A model generated the notes under the pieces. That model searched no databases. It was given only the letters and a program-made list of their open reading frames with translations, and was not told the DNA's origin. A stretch of DNA of 64,000 bases from Linanthus parryae (Eukaryota; Streptophyta; Magnoliopsida; Ericales; Polemoniaceae): positions 111,021,504 to 111,085,503 of the forward strand of contig JALGPY010000004.1 of the NCBI GenBank assembly GCA_023055425.1. The letters are read 5' to 3'. Positions 30,547 to 40,283 of this stretch are shown in pieces; positions within the stretch are counted from its first letter, which is position 1, and each line of letters begins with the position of its first letter. Position numbers and translations under genes: made by a program.

Positions 30547-32553
30547 GGCCTCGTTTGGGTAGCGGATAAGATACAGCGGATATGGCTTATGTTGAGATAT
30601 GATGTAGGATATGTATGCTGTCGGATAAGGCCTGATATGATATGCTGACTTACATTGTTTCGGTGCTGCAGGATATGATGCAAGATAAGAAACAGGATAT
30701 GTTTCCAAATGACTACAATACCCTCATTGCAGTGATTTTGTATAACATTACTTGTATTGAAAATGGAGGCTTAAATAGTATATGGTTGTAAATAACGATG
30801 TCTTGATATTAATATTGTAGTTAATTACAAAAAAAATAAGTAAATGATTGTCATCATGAATTGAAGTAATTTAATTTAATATTAATATTGTAGTTAATTA
30901 CAAACAACAATAACGTGACAACATGTTTGAAATTAGAGAGTTGAAATTGTCGTTACGAAATCCATAGATTTTGCAAATAATGTCCCCATTACAGCTTCTA
31001 AAAATCAAACCAAGTCCACCATTAACTCTGCAATAATCAGAAGCAACATCACACCAGATTAAAACACCGCCATCTGAGAATCACTATTGAAATTTTCAGA
31101 AAACTCGTAAAATCTGGCAAATAGGAACCCAGCTGCAGTACTTGGTTTTTTTTAACATCGGAATCTTTCAATAAAAGGCTATCGCAGCCACAAGAACAAT
31201 ACAGGACAATACAACCCAAAGAAAGATCAGGAAAATAGAGCAATGTGAGCAGCATTATGAGCTAGCTCATTCGAACATCTGGGAATAAAAACGAAAAAAA
31301 CAATCTTTGCAGGTGAATCAGAGCAGATGATGAAATCTCTAAGCCCCTTCTCTTTAGCTGCAAACAAAGCATTTCTCACCCCCACATCTTCTAGCAAGAG
31401 AGGATCAACACAATTCAGGAGGCAATCAGTCCAGCTTTGCACCACTCTACCATTTCCATTCACCAAGACAATACTATAACTCACTTCTAATTAGCTTCAA
31501 AAGAGGACAAATCCACACCACATCAAGGGTAGAAAACAAAAGAGGAATGAAACACTCCCAACGGCGGTGAGAAGAAGAGAAGAAGAAGAAGAAGAAGAAG
31601 AAGAAGAAGAAGAAGAAGAAGAAGACGATTGTGAACAGATTGGTCAAATCAAATGCGAAATTAGCAAAATTGATGAACGCTTTGAAGAAGAAGAAGAGAA
31701 GAAGAAGATTGTGAACAGAACATATGGAACAAAACAAGTATAATCTATTACAATGTATGAAGGTTTGCTTGTCAGATCGCTGCTTCCACTGTCCTCAGCC
31801 ATTATTCAGGGTAAACACCCCTATTATGCGACTTTGTTGTGGCCAGCAGCAAGGGGTGTCACCTAGTAACTCTCCATAGATGTTGAAACCTTTATGTTTC
31901 TCTCTGAGGGGTTCTTGCAAGAACAAACACTATACAACACAATAGTATATTGTACATGCCGATCATCGAACCCCAAACACAGAAATCCCAAATTGAACCC
32001 CAACCCAGAAATCGCAGACCAAAATCGAACCCCAAACCCAGAAATCGAACCCCAAACCCTCATTGGTGCAGCCCTGTAGAACCCTAACTCTCACACCCAC
32101 CTCCAACGATTCTTGCGGATCTGCTCCAAGTCTCTTCGACAATGCAAGAGAGAACGACGGAGGAGGTGGAGGATAAAGATGACTGGAGAAGGAGGAGGAG
32201 GACGGTGGAGGAGGATGGTGGTGGTGCAGTGAGAGGAGGACACAGGGGAGAGGGAACGGGTTTACAGAGAGAGAGGGGGTGAATAGTTGTGATTTGGGTT
32301 TTTATAGCATGTAATTTGCTAATTCTGCTAAGGGCACTTTTTTCCAAAACATTAAGTCCATACCTCCCCCATATCTTATCTGATGTATACCACCTCCCCC
32401 ATGGTATAAGATTTTAGGCAAAAAAGGGGAGGGAGGATATTGATCAGATATGATAACCCCCTCATCTCCGCAACCCAAACAAAGGATATGATATGGGAGG
32501 GGATATCATATCATATCATATCCCCCCTCCTTATCCGCTACCCAAACGAGGCC
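30547..32553. mobile_element. Pack-type PIF/Harbinger-like element, 2.0 kb, with captured gene DNA
   Basis: Inverted ends GGCCTCGTTTGGGTAGCGG and CCGCTACCCAAACGAGGCC are flanked by TTA on both sides (30,544-30,546 and 32,554-32,556), the hallmark target of PIF/Harbinger elements. Subterminal GGATATGATATG repeats occur on both ends. No transposase is encoded. The interior carries, on the minus strand, a promoter-like region (TATAAAAA near 32,299-32,306 and a CT-rich leader) and an RNase-H-like coding fragment, so it looks like a gene-capturing MITE. A (GAA)n tract lies at about 31,575-31,625. Confidence 0.8.
31227..31484 (-). pseudogene. Captured RNase-H-like domain fragment
   Basis: An 85-codon frame reads VSYSIVLVNGNGRVVQSW ... 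NALFAAKEKGLRDFIICSDS ... CSNELAHNAAHIALFS. This matches the layout of plant RNase-H-like domains (RVT_3): a 'G...DxxGxVv' strand, an 'LEDxGVRxALxxAxEKG' helix, an 'SDS' and a closing '(R/C)xNxxAHxxA'. The middle is shortened. It lies inside the Pack-type element and is probably derived from a LINE or a LINE-like host gene. Confidence 0.6.
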
Positions 32554-32752
32554 TTAGAGTACAATATATGCATTCCACGGTGTGTTACCAGCATATCAAA
32601 AGCCCTTTAAACTTATCAAACATGATGTTCCTTAGAAGCATCACTTTTTTATTTTGAGAAACAAAGCCTCACTCTTAAGAGTGTGGATGTTGACGGAGAA
32701 TTTGCTGAGTACTTGTTATCCAAGTGCCCACCTCGAGAAGTTGTCTATTTTT

Positions 32753-33644
32753 TGTTGGACACTGTTCAAGAATCTGACTCGAAAAAAGTAAATAAACTGA
32801 AAGATCAAAACTTACAGAGTGTGGAGAATTGCAGCAGTAAAGCAGAGACGATCTCGTGCATAGACACGATGGCCTTAAGGCTTTATTCGCTCCTAATTGG
32901 TATTGTTGATCCGGAGCGAAGGCATCCCAGGATAATCGCCTCTCACCGTGCAAGCAGAAGTATCGTCTGGAATTGCACCCGTCGAACCTGTTAATTGGTG
33001 TGAATATCTCTCTGTGTTTGAAGGAGGAAGAGTACTGGATTTTGGAATGATGAAACAGAGGAAGGTGTCTGCCTTTTAAAGAAGACAGACACCCGTTAGG
33101 AACAGTTGGAAACTGTTGGTGAAGAAAAAGAATTATTTTCGGGCTGGTTTAATTCTGAAAAAGGGAGTTGGTTTCTGGCCCAAAAAGATTAAGTCATTGC
33201 TTAATCAGGCCCAAGCCCACACCACGTCACGGCCCGGCCCGTGCCCGAACCCGAGACCGAGCCGGCCGGCCGAACGGCGGCGGCGCGCCCGCGCGTGCGG
33301 TGGTTCAGACCATAGCTAGGTCCTCCCTCCTACACAAAATGTGTACCACCCAAAGGGCGTGCCCTATAGTGCAAACTTGAACTACATAAGGTGAACAAGT
33401 TTTTTCTTCCCTCCAATGTGGGATGAATTAATTTTGCCACTTGAAGTTGCCTCCTTCACCTTCTTGAGGGGCCATCTTCACCTATGAATTTTTCATTCAC
33501 CCGAACTCGATTTGGGTCGAAATAAAGTAGTAGGACGATCACCTCTTCAAAAGGTTTCCATAGCTACTTTCACCTCGACGAATCAATAACCCGATTCTTC
33601 ACAAATCGGGTCCAAAGTCGACCCGAATCGACATTTTTCCAACA
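32753..33644 (+). mobile_element. Solo LTR, 892 bp
   Basis: Begins TGTTGGACACTG and ends TTTTTCCAACA, i.e. TG...CA with terminal inverted repeats TGTTGGA/TCCAACA typical of many Ty1/copia LTRs. Flanks are TTTTT (32,748-32,752) and TTTCT (33,645-33,649), one mismatch from a perfect 5-bp duplication. Removing it rejoins the LRR pseudogene exactly. It contains a very GC-rich island (about 33,225-33,300) rich in GCCCG repeats. Confidence 0.8.
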
Positions 33645-33999
33645 TTTCTTTCTCGCGTCCTCTTCTGAGTCTAAAAGTAGCTGTCCCTTCCCTCCCTGTG
33701 AAGTCATCAAGAATCAAGATTTACAGATGCCCTCCAGTACTGAGCATTGAGCTTTCTGCCCCTAATCTTGTGACCTTGGTCTACTCTGGGTATCCAGTAG
33801 AGTTTGTTTTTGGTAACAACCCTCTACTTTCTGAGTTATACCTAGAAGAGGCCAGGACTCAGCCTGATTATGGATTATGGGCGGTGACTCGTGGTCTAGA
33901 TCTGGTTTCAAGCTATTTCTCTCGGTAGAGACCCTGTTGCTGACCATTTCCTTGAGGTAAGCAGCGCAATTCATGTTGATTTCTACTTCTTTCTATGGA

Positions 34000-35977
34000 A
34001 GTTTGGTTACTATTGTCCATCGTGCTTGCTATGAAAATCGACTGGGTGTTTTTTATTGGCTGTGTTTGTTTGTAGTTGAATGTTTACCCGAATTGTCTCT
34101 GCATAGCAGTACTTGTTATTTTTGTAACTTGAGTTTTAAAATAGATAGGCATGATTTTCTAGATGTTTCTGAAAATAGACACATTTAGGTTTATCCTAAA
34201 TTAATTTCAAGATTTTAGGATATTCTTTGATATGGTAAATATGCCTCTAAAGTCAGAGTTACAATTCTGTCAAAAATTGTAGTTTCACCGTTTTTAGAAA
34301 ACTTGAATTTTTGAAATTTTAAGTGTATTGTTTGTTTATTTTGATAATTCAACGTCATTATATGTGAATTAGTGACATTTTGGACTATGTGACATGCATG
34401 TTTGCATTTGTATTATAAATGTGTAAATTGGTTATAACGAGTATGTCATACGTGTGATTGTAGACATCGACCTCGTAGGAGAGAGCGGTTGTCGTCAGAG
34501 TGCTAGGCTTAGTTTCTTGCTTTTGATTGTGCTTCATCTCAGTGGTAAGTACATATGTGCGAATTTTACTTATCAAAATGTGAGTGTTTCGAATGAATAC
34601 TTGTTGATTGAAAAAGTATGCAAAGCATGATTTAATACTCAAAATTGTTTGGATATAAATTGAATCCTCTTTTTATGTCTTGAAACTTTACTTGCGATAA
34701 GTTGATAATCTGATGTTGTCTATGGTAAAGAGAATAAATAAAATACATATGTGCGAACTTTAATTACCACATTGTGCCGATGTGTGTGACATTTTAAATG
34801 TATATCGTCCTGTTTGGAAGAGTATGAAAAATATGATTTTTACGGAAAAATACCGATTATTGATTTATACTGAGACCTCATGGAATGACTTGTGAAGATT
34901 TGTATACCAACTTTGGTTATGAAAAATAAAGGTAATAAGATACCTCTAATAATGTACAGAGTACTGTTATTAATGGGAGGCGCCAAGCGATCCTCCATTT
35001 TCTTATGGCTAAGACCATTGAAGCAATGCTTCTTATTATTGGATAGAACTTTGATGTTCACAAATCCGCCCCCGATGATCCAAAATGTATCAAGATATTG
35101 AGGCCAAGGGGTTTATAGAGCTATAGAGTGCTACTTATACTTGTAAGGGTCACTACGGTATAGGGGTGTCGACACTTAAGGCCTTTTAGCTGATGTTGTG
35201 AGCGGGGTTGATGAATGGGCTCCCTTAACGCTCAGGTGAAATAGGGTTTGATAGACCCTAGAAGGATCCCTTTGTGATTACTCCATGATCCCTCTGTCTA
35301 CATCGATCCTGCTGGTGGCTCTGAACATGCCTCAGCTAAACTTAACGGTTAAATTGGAATTGAAATAAAGTTTGATTACTCTATTGATGTTGTTAGTGGC
35401 TCTGGATATGCCCTAATCGATTGGAAAGATTTGAAAAGCTTTGGCTACTTATGATTAATATCATTATCAGTTCAGATGGACTTGTTTACTTTTGATATTC
35501 TACTTGTTTAAGAATATCTTGATTACTTGTGGTTTATAAATGTTTTAAAGATGATGGTTCTGGCTACGCGATTACTCATAATTGTTCCGAATTGTTCCAA
35601 CTCTTTTGCTCATTGATTTTCAAATCTCTTTATTTGCTTCAACTCATGCTTCCGTGCCACTCGTTGCTTTACATGTCGTAGTGTGTATTTACTCAGTTTT
35701 TACTGATTATTTTTCTTCAAAACTGTGTCGGCTTTTGCCATTTTAAAACCGCAGGTCATGAATCAAGGTCGGAGAATGGGAACGCGAATCAAGACCAGAA
35801 TGCCGAGCGTAGTTTAGATACTTTAGCAGATCACAAACATGTTTTTTTTTTTCAAATTGTACGTGTTATCGAAATTTTGTTATGTACATTAAACGAAATG
35901 TAATCTTAATGGTTAATATTCTACTTTTTGTTATCGATTTTCTCTTTAACCCAGAACCGAGATCCCGGGCTGTTTCA
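34000..35977 (+). mobile_element. Probable 5' LTR region of a Ty3/gypsy-type element
   Basis: Non-coding DNA ending in TTTCA directly before a primer-binding site, so its right part is a 5' LTR. The left limit is not resolved. It does not align closely by eye with the presumed 3' LTR at 37,148, so the two ends have diverged, differ in extent, or belong to different elements. No genes are visible. Confidence 0.4.
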
Positions 35978-37147
35978 GCTGGTATCAGAGCATCGGTTCT
36001 CCGGTTAAAGTGACTTTTCGATTTCCATTAGTAGAGAATAAGAAAGATAAAACGTTTTTGAAATTTTAAAATTTATTAGGATAACTCAATATGGTAATAA
36101 CAAAGTAAACAAGCCGTCAGGAGTTGGGGTACTTACATGTCGTGAATATTGATTTGTACCATACTTGTTGATTAAATGTTAACGGCTATTTGAGATGTGA
36201 ACCGTACAAATTTTAGTTGCTTATTTGCATGCTTAGTACTTATACCATTGCTTATTTATAGTGAAATGCTTGCTATAGTTGTGTGATGCGTATCTATGAA
36301 TCTTTCCGTTTCTATGCTATCTTGTCGAAGAAAGAGTAAGGGCGTTTTGACTCAGAAGATCCCAAGACAAATCTTTTCTTACCTATGAGCGCGACTTTTA
36401 AGGTAGTAATCTGTTTTGTTTCACTTTGAGTTAATTCGACATGGTTGCTCCCAAAATTAGAAAGTTTTGACCCAAAATATATATTTTATTTTAAAAATAG
36501 TTTTGAAAAAAATTATTGGTGCGGAGATACCAAATGCCAAGTGATATGGACCACTTTTTTTAGCAGTCCGCAGGCGTGACTCTTAGTACGACGGTACTAT
36601 GAGTTGTACCGGCTGTCTAGACTAAGTTGGAACATTAGAAACACATGCGGGTTGTGATGGAGAGACACGTTGTGTGACGACACATAGTGTTCTTTTTTCC
36701 CTCGTATGCTTGGAACACTTGAGGTGATTGGTTTATCTAATCCTATACAGGTAAGACAACATTTTTCATACGAATGAGCTAAGCAAAATGACGTGTTAGT
36801 TTCGATCAAAGTATTTTGTGTCCAAAAGTTTCAAGACTTGTTTAAATGCTAGACAATTTTCGAATCACTTTGTAAATGTGATAAATTGTATGTTGGTCTA
36901 GACCTTTCAAAATTTAGTGCCGAACTTTTACTTGAGCTAATTGTATTTGAATCCCTACTATTGTACGAGTGAGATGAGACGTAACCGATCGAGAGTGTGT
37001 TTCTCGTTAATAAAAGTGTTGCATGTGCATTAGCATTGCATACAAGTCTCATGTGCATTAGATGCATTCTCTTGAAGTATGTTCATAGTTTCACTCAAAA
37101 GTTTTCTTAAGCTTCGGGGACGAAGCTTCATTTTAAGGGGGATATAA
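35978..37147 (+). mobile_element. Internal region of a gypsy-like retroelement without coding capacity
   Basis: It starts with a primer-binding site TGGTATCAGAGC (35,980-35,991), complementary to the 3' end of initiator methionine tRNA. It ends with GGGGACGAAGCTTCATTTTA and a polypurine tract AAGGGGGAT (37,135-37,143), the closing arrangement I know from plant Ty3/gypsy elements. Only about 1.1 kb lies between, with no gag-pol, so it is a large-retrotransposon-derivative-like or heavily deleted copy. Confidence 0.65.
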
Positions 37148-37941
37148 TGTAATACCCCGTATTTAAGTTAGGGGTTATTTGGTTATTTTGAGAAAATATT
37201 TGAAAATTTCAAGAAATTTAGTTTCAAACTTATTAATGACCTTTTGTTAGTTTTAACGTATAAGTGTGTCATTTGACATCTATGACCATATATACTTTTT
37301 TTTGGGGTTATTTTGTAATTTTTAAAACTTGAAAAATGTTATATGAAACTTATTTTGTATACTTGGTAGGTACTTGTAGTTTTCTAAAAGTGATTTATAC
37401 AAAGTGTTTTATTTGAAATTATTTGGAGATTTTATAATTTATGAAAGTTATCTTTTAAGTGTTAGCTATTAATTGGAATTTTATTTTCACCCCTCAATTT
37501 TTGACTTTCATCATCACCCATCAACTTTTTTATTCTATATTTGCATCCCAATTTCTTCATACACTACTTTGGTCAATCCTATTAGAATAAGAGATCATAG
37601 TTATTCAATCTAAATATGTATTCATCCCCTTGTTGCATCAACACCCCATGACCATCACTCTTTGCCTACATCTCTCATTTTTTTTTACATCTTTTCATTC
37701 TCCTCAAGAAAAATCAATGAAACTCTCACCAACCTCCACCATCAAGGCATCGACCCCATTTCTTTCTTTCATAATTCCTCATTTGCTTTTCTCTTCAAGA
37801 GCACTCATACGAGCTCTATTCTCTCTCTCAAAATCCCATTCCCGTTTTTGGGTGTTGACTTCACAAAAACTTCATTAAAACTCATTTTTATGGTCTCCAA
37901 ACCATGGAAAACTTGAGTCCAAGGGTTGTATCATCATGGAG
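37148..37941 (+). mobile_element. 3' LTR (truncated) of the gypsy-like element
   Basis: It starts TGTAATACCCCGTATTTAAG right after the polypurine tract; TGTAATACCCCG is a typical gypsy LTR start. It is AT-rich and runs without a recognisable end into a copia fragment near 37,942, so its 3' end is lost or replaced. Confidence 0.6.
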
Positions 37942-38625
37942 GGGAACTTCTGCTATTTCTATTGCTCAGAATCCAGTATTTCATGACAAGAAAAAGCACA
38001 TTGAATTAGACTGTGACCCGGTGAGAGATCTTCTTCATGATGGTGTTCTTCAGCTCAGACATGTTCCATCCTCTTCTCAGCTTGCTCATCTTCTCACCAA
38101 GCCTCTACCTGGTCCTCAGTTCCAGACTTTGGTTTCAAAGTTGGGCATGAGATCTCTCTGTTGCTCAACTTGAGGGGGGATATTAAGGATAAGGACTAAA
38201 CTGAACTCATTGTCAAACTGATGACATGAACTGTGGAGTTTCAGTAGCCGTCTGATCATTTTTTATCCTTCTATTTGGACCGTAGATTATCTCTTAGCCG
38301 TGTTATTCAAACTTCAAGTGGAACGACACCGTTCCACTTTTGGCTGTTAGCCTGCCGCATAGTCAGCAAGTTGAAGTGTTCTGATTGGTTACTGCAAGTC
38401 ATCAGAGATGAGTTGCCATCCTAGTCATCAAGTTCGTTACTACTTTCTGTATATTGCAGTTAGACCCAGGCTTATATAAGCTTTTGTTTTCTCTGGTATT
38501 TTACACAATTATCAGATATTTCTCTCTCTCTCTCTCTCTCTGTCTCTGTCTCTCTGTCTCTGTTATCGTCTTCTTCTTCTTCCTTATCTCTCCTCTTCGT
38601 TCTCTTCTTGTTGATACTCTGATAA
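37942..38625 (+). mobile_element. Ty1/copia 3' end: RNase H tail plus LTR
   Basis: The frame TSAISIAQNPVFHDKKKHIE ... LRHVPSSSQLAHLLTKPLP ... LVSKLGM is the C-terminus of a copia RNase H. It is followed by a stop and the polypurine tract TTGAGGGGGGA (near 38,170). The 3' LTR begins near 38,182 (TATTAAGG, probably once TGTTAAGG), carries a TATA box (CTTATATAAGC near 38,471) and a (CT)n tract, and fades out near 38,625. Everything upstream in the element is missing. Confidence 0.75.
38519..38575. repeat. (CT)n / (CTGT)n microsatellite
   Basis: About 24 bases of pure CT repeat followed by CTGTCT-type units, then a CTT-rich run. It lies in the R/U5 part of the copia LTR. Confidence 0.85.
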
Positions 38626-39354
38626 CGTATTGATTCGGCCAACCAGTACACCACAAAAGTGACCGATTAGGTTAAGAAAATATGCAATTAGTGCGATACC
38701 GCGAATGCGTACCTTGATCTCTAGGTTGTTTTGGCTGACTCCTTGAACCGATAGAGCAAAGAGAACACTAACCCAGAAGAAAAAGAATAAGAAGCAGCAA
38801 CGTCAGATCGTGTTTGATGTAAAAAAAAACTTTGTTGTAGGGTAGAAACCGTCTATGGCTTGGGAGAGGACTCTTTTTTGTTTTTTATTTTATTTTAATA
38901 AAGGTATGTATCTTATTGCGGTAGGTTTTCGAGTGTAAATTAATTTTCTTAGTAATTAAGGCATGGGGGCAAAACGGATATTAAACGTTATGAATTTAGG
39001 CATCATGTGAACCCCTACAAAATGTGACATACGTATTGCAATGTTTAAAAACTATTAGGTCAAAATCGGTTGTAGATAAATTTGTAAGCTCCCGTGAGAC
39101 AGTAGAAACTGTTCGAAAGCCAAAATTTGGACCAAATGCACTACAAAAAACTTCTTCTCCAGTTAGAAAGTAACTTTGCCGACAGCAGAAACATTTTCAA
39201 ACTAGCCTGACCTTTTGAAGTTTGCGCTTGATGAATCCCACGCTTGGTTTCCAAACAATTTACAAGTAATAAACTAAGTTCAAAGAATACAAGTCACTAC
39301 ACCAGCTTAAACAACCTTTCATGTATCCTTGACTTGTTGTAATAGTGAGCACCA
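38626..39354. other. Intergenic stretch without a recognised gene
   Basis: There is no ORF with domain features. The last part, from about 39,250, begins to resemble DNA upstream of the eRF3-like duplicon. Confidence 0.5.
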
Positions 39355-40283
39355 TACATGAAAACTATGTGGTTTTGATATAACAACTAATCGCGGGACA
39401 ATTTTGTCAAATATATTCCGACATCTAATAAATGATTGCTTCCAATGTCTTGGGTGAAGAATTGCTCTTTGTTCTCCTTTCCAATTTTCCTCATCAAGTT
39501 CTGTTCAGTAGAAATTCTGTCGAAGCATGTAGAGATGTGTGATATAAAGTATTAATTAAGATTTAACCTAGCAGAATGGTGCCTATGTGATGGAACTAGA
39601 CCCAACAAATACTTTTTACATCGTGTCAGTGTCACAACATCTTTTAATATAATTCTCCACATAACTTGTAATCCTTTACTATCTCTGTTTCTTCTCTTTC
39701 AGCTTATTTCACTTTTTGACACTATTCACTGGGTCACTTTGACCCGAAGATTTGGTTAGCAAAACGATACACTAATTTGGTAATTTTTGCTTGATCTTGT
39801 AGACAGTACTATGAAAAAATTTCCAAAAAATTACATCGTTTTGCTATTCAAATCACCGAGTCAAAGTGACCCACATACGGGTGAAAAAATCACCCGCATG
39901 GGAAAGAGAAGAAAATGAGGTAATGTATTTCAATTTTCAATAGTGAAATGCTGGTATTATTTATGGTGAGGAGGGGGAAAACATAAAGGGGAAAGAGGAC
40001 AAGGGCTGAATTTAAGAAAGTTGAAAGAATCTGGGTAGAAGTGATATATAGGGAAATCTTGTTCACTATTTATGGGAAAGACGACGTAAGAAGACGACAT
40101 ATTTTACGGCGTGTTAGTTTTCTGTAGCGGAAGACGACGTAAGAAGACAAAGAAGGTGTGAAGAAGACGAAGAAGGTGTGTCTTGTGGAAAGCTTTATTT
40201 TTTCAGTTCTAGTTTAAGTTATGATAAAAGCCTTAGTGCTGGACAATTTTCAAGGATTTCGTCATGATTAAACCCGAGATTAA
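39355..40283 (+). pseudogene. Truncated fifth eRF3-like copy: upstream region and leader only
   Basis: The order of landmarks upstream of the intact eRF3-like genes is preserved: GATATAACAACTA, a TTGTTCTCCTTTCC block, GAACTAGACCC, ATAACTTGTAATC, GAATTTAAGAAAG and GGTAGAAGTGATAT. A leader ending AAAGCTTTATTTTTTCAG and leader-intron DNA run to GTCATGATTAAACCC. The TATA box has become CACTATTTATGG. Just before the acceptor and coding region would appear, a LINE begins (about 40,284), so no GTPase sequence remains. It retains the unfilled site of element A and carries its own Stowaway insertion. Confidence 0.8.
39679..39920. mobile_element. Stowaway-like MITE, 242 bp, inside the truncated eRF3 copy
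   Basis: Ends CTATCTCTGTTTCTT and AAGAGAAGAAAATGAGG between TA duplicates (39,677-39,678 and 39,921-39,922). The flanking eRF3-upstream sequence is collinear with the intact copies when it is removed. Confidence 0.75.

Larger units (their letters stand above)
30033..33955 (+). pseudogene. F-box/LRR/FBD pseudogene split by two transposons
   Basis: Pieces of an F-box gene lie in scrambled order: an exon-3 tail and intron (about 30,270-30,400), then exon-2 LRR pieces at 30,405-30,546, 32,557-32,752 and 33,645-33,955. A Pack-type element (30,547-32,553) and a solo LTR (32,753-33,644) interrupt it. Removing both restores collinearity with the LRR exon of the intact genes (for example CPPREVVYF continuing into SLLSLKVAVP). 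No F-box remains, the exon-3 piece precedes the exon-2 pieces, and there are frameshifts and a stop near 33,926. It is non-functional. Confidence 0.8.

Noticed and set aside
33225..33300. GC-rich stretch as bacterial or organellar DNA
   Set aside because: It lies wholly inside a solo LTR with exact ends; a local composition feature of that LTR explains it.
34000..37941. A complete LTR retrotransposon
   Set aside because: Primer-binding site and polypurine tract are clear, but there is no gag-pol between them, the two LTR-like regions do not match convincingly by eye, and no flanking duplication was found.
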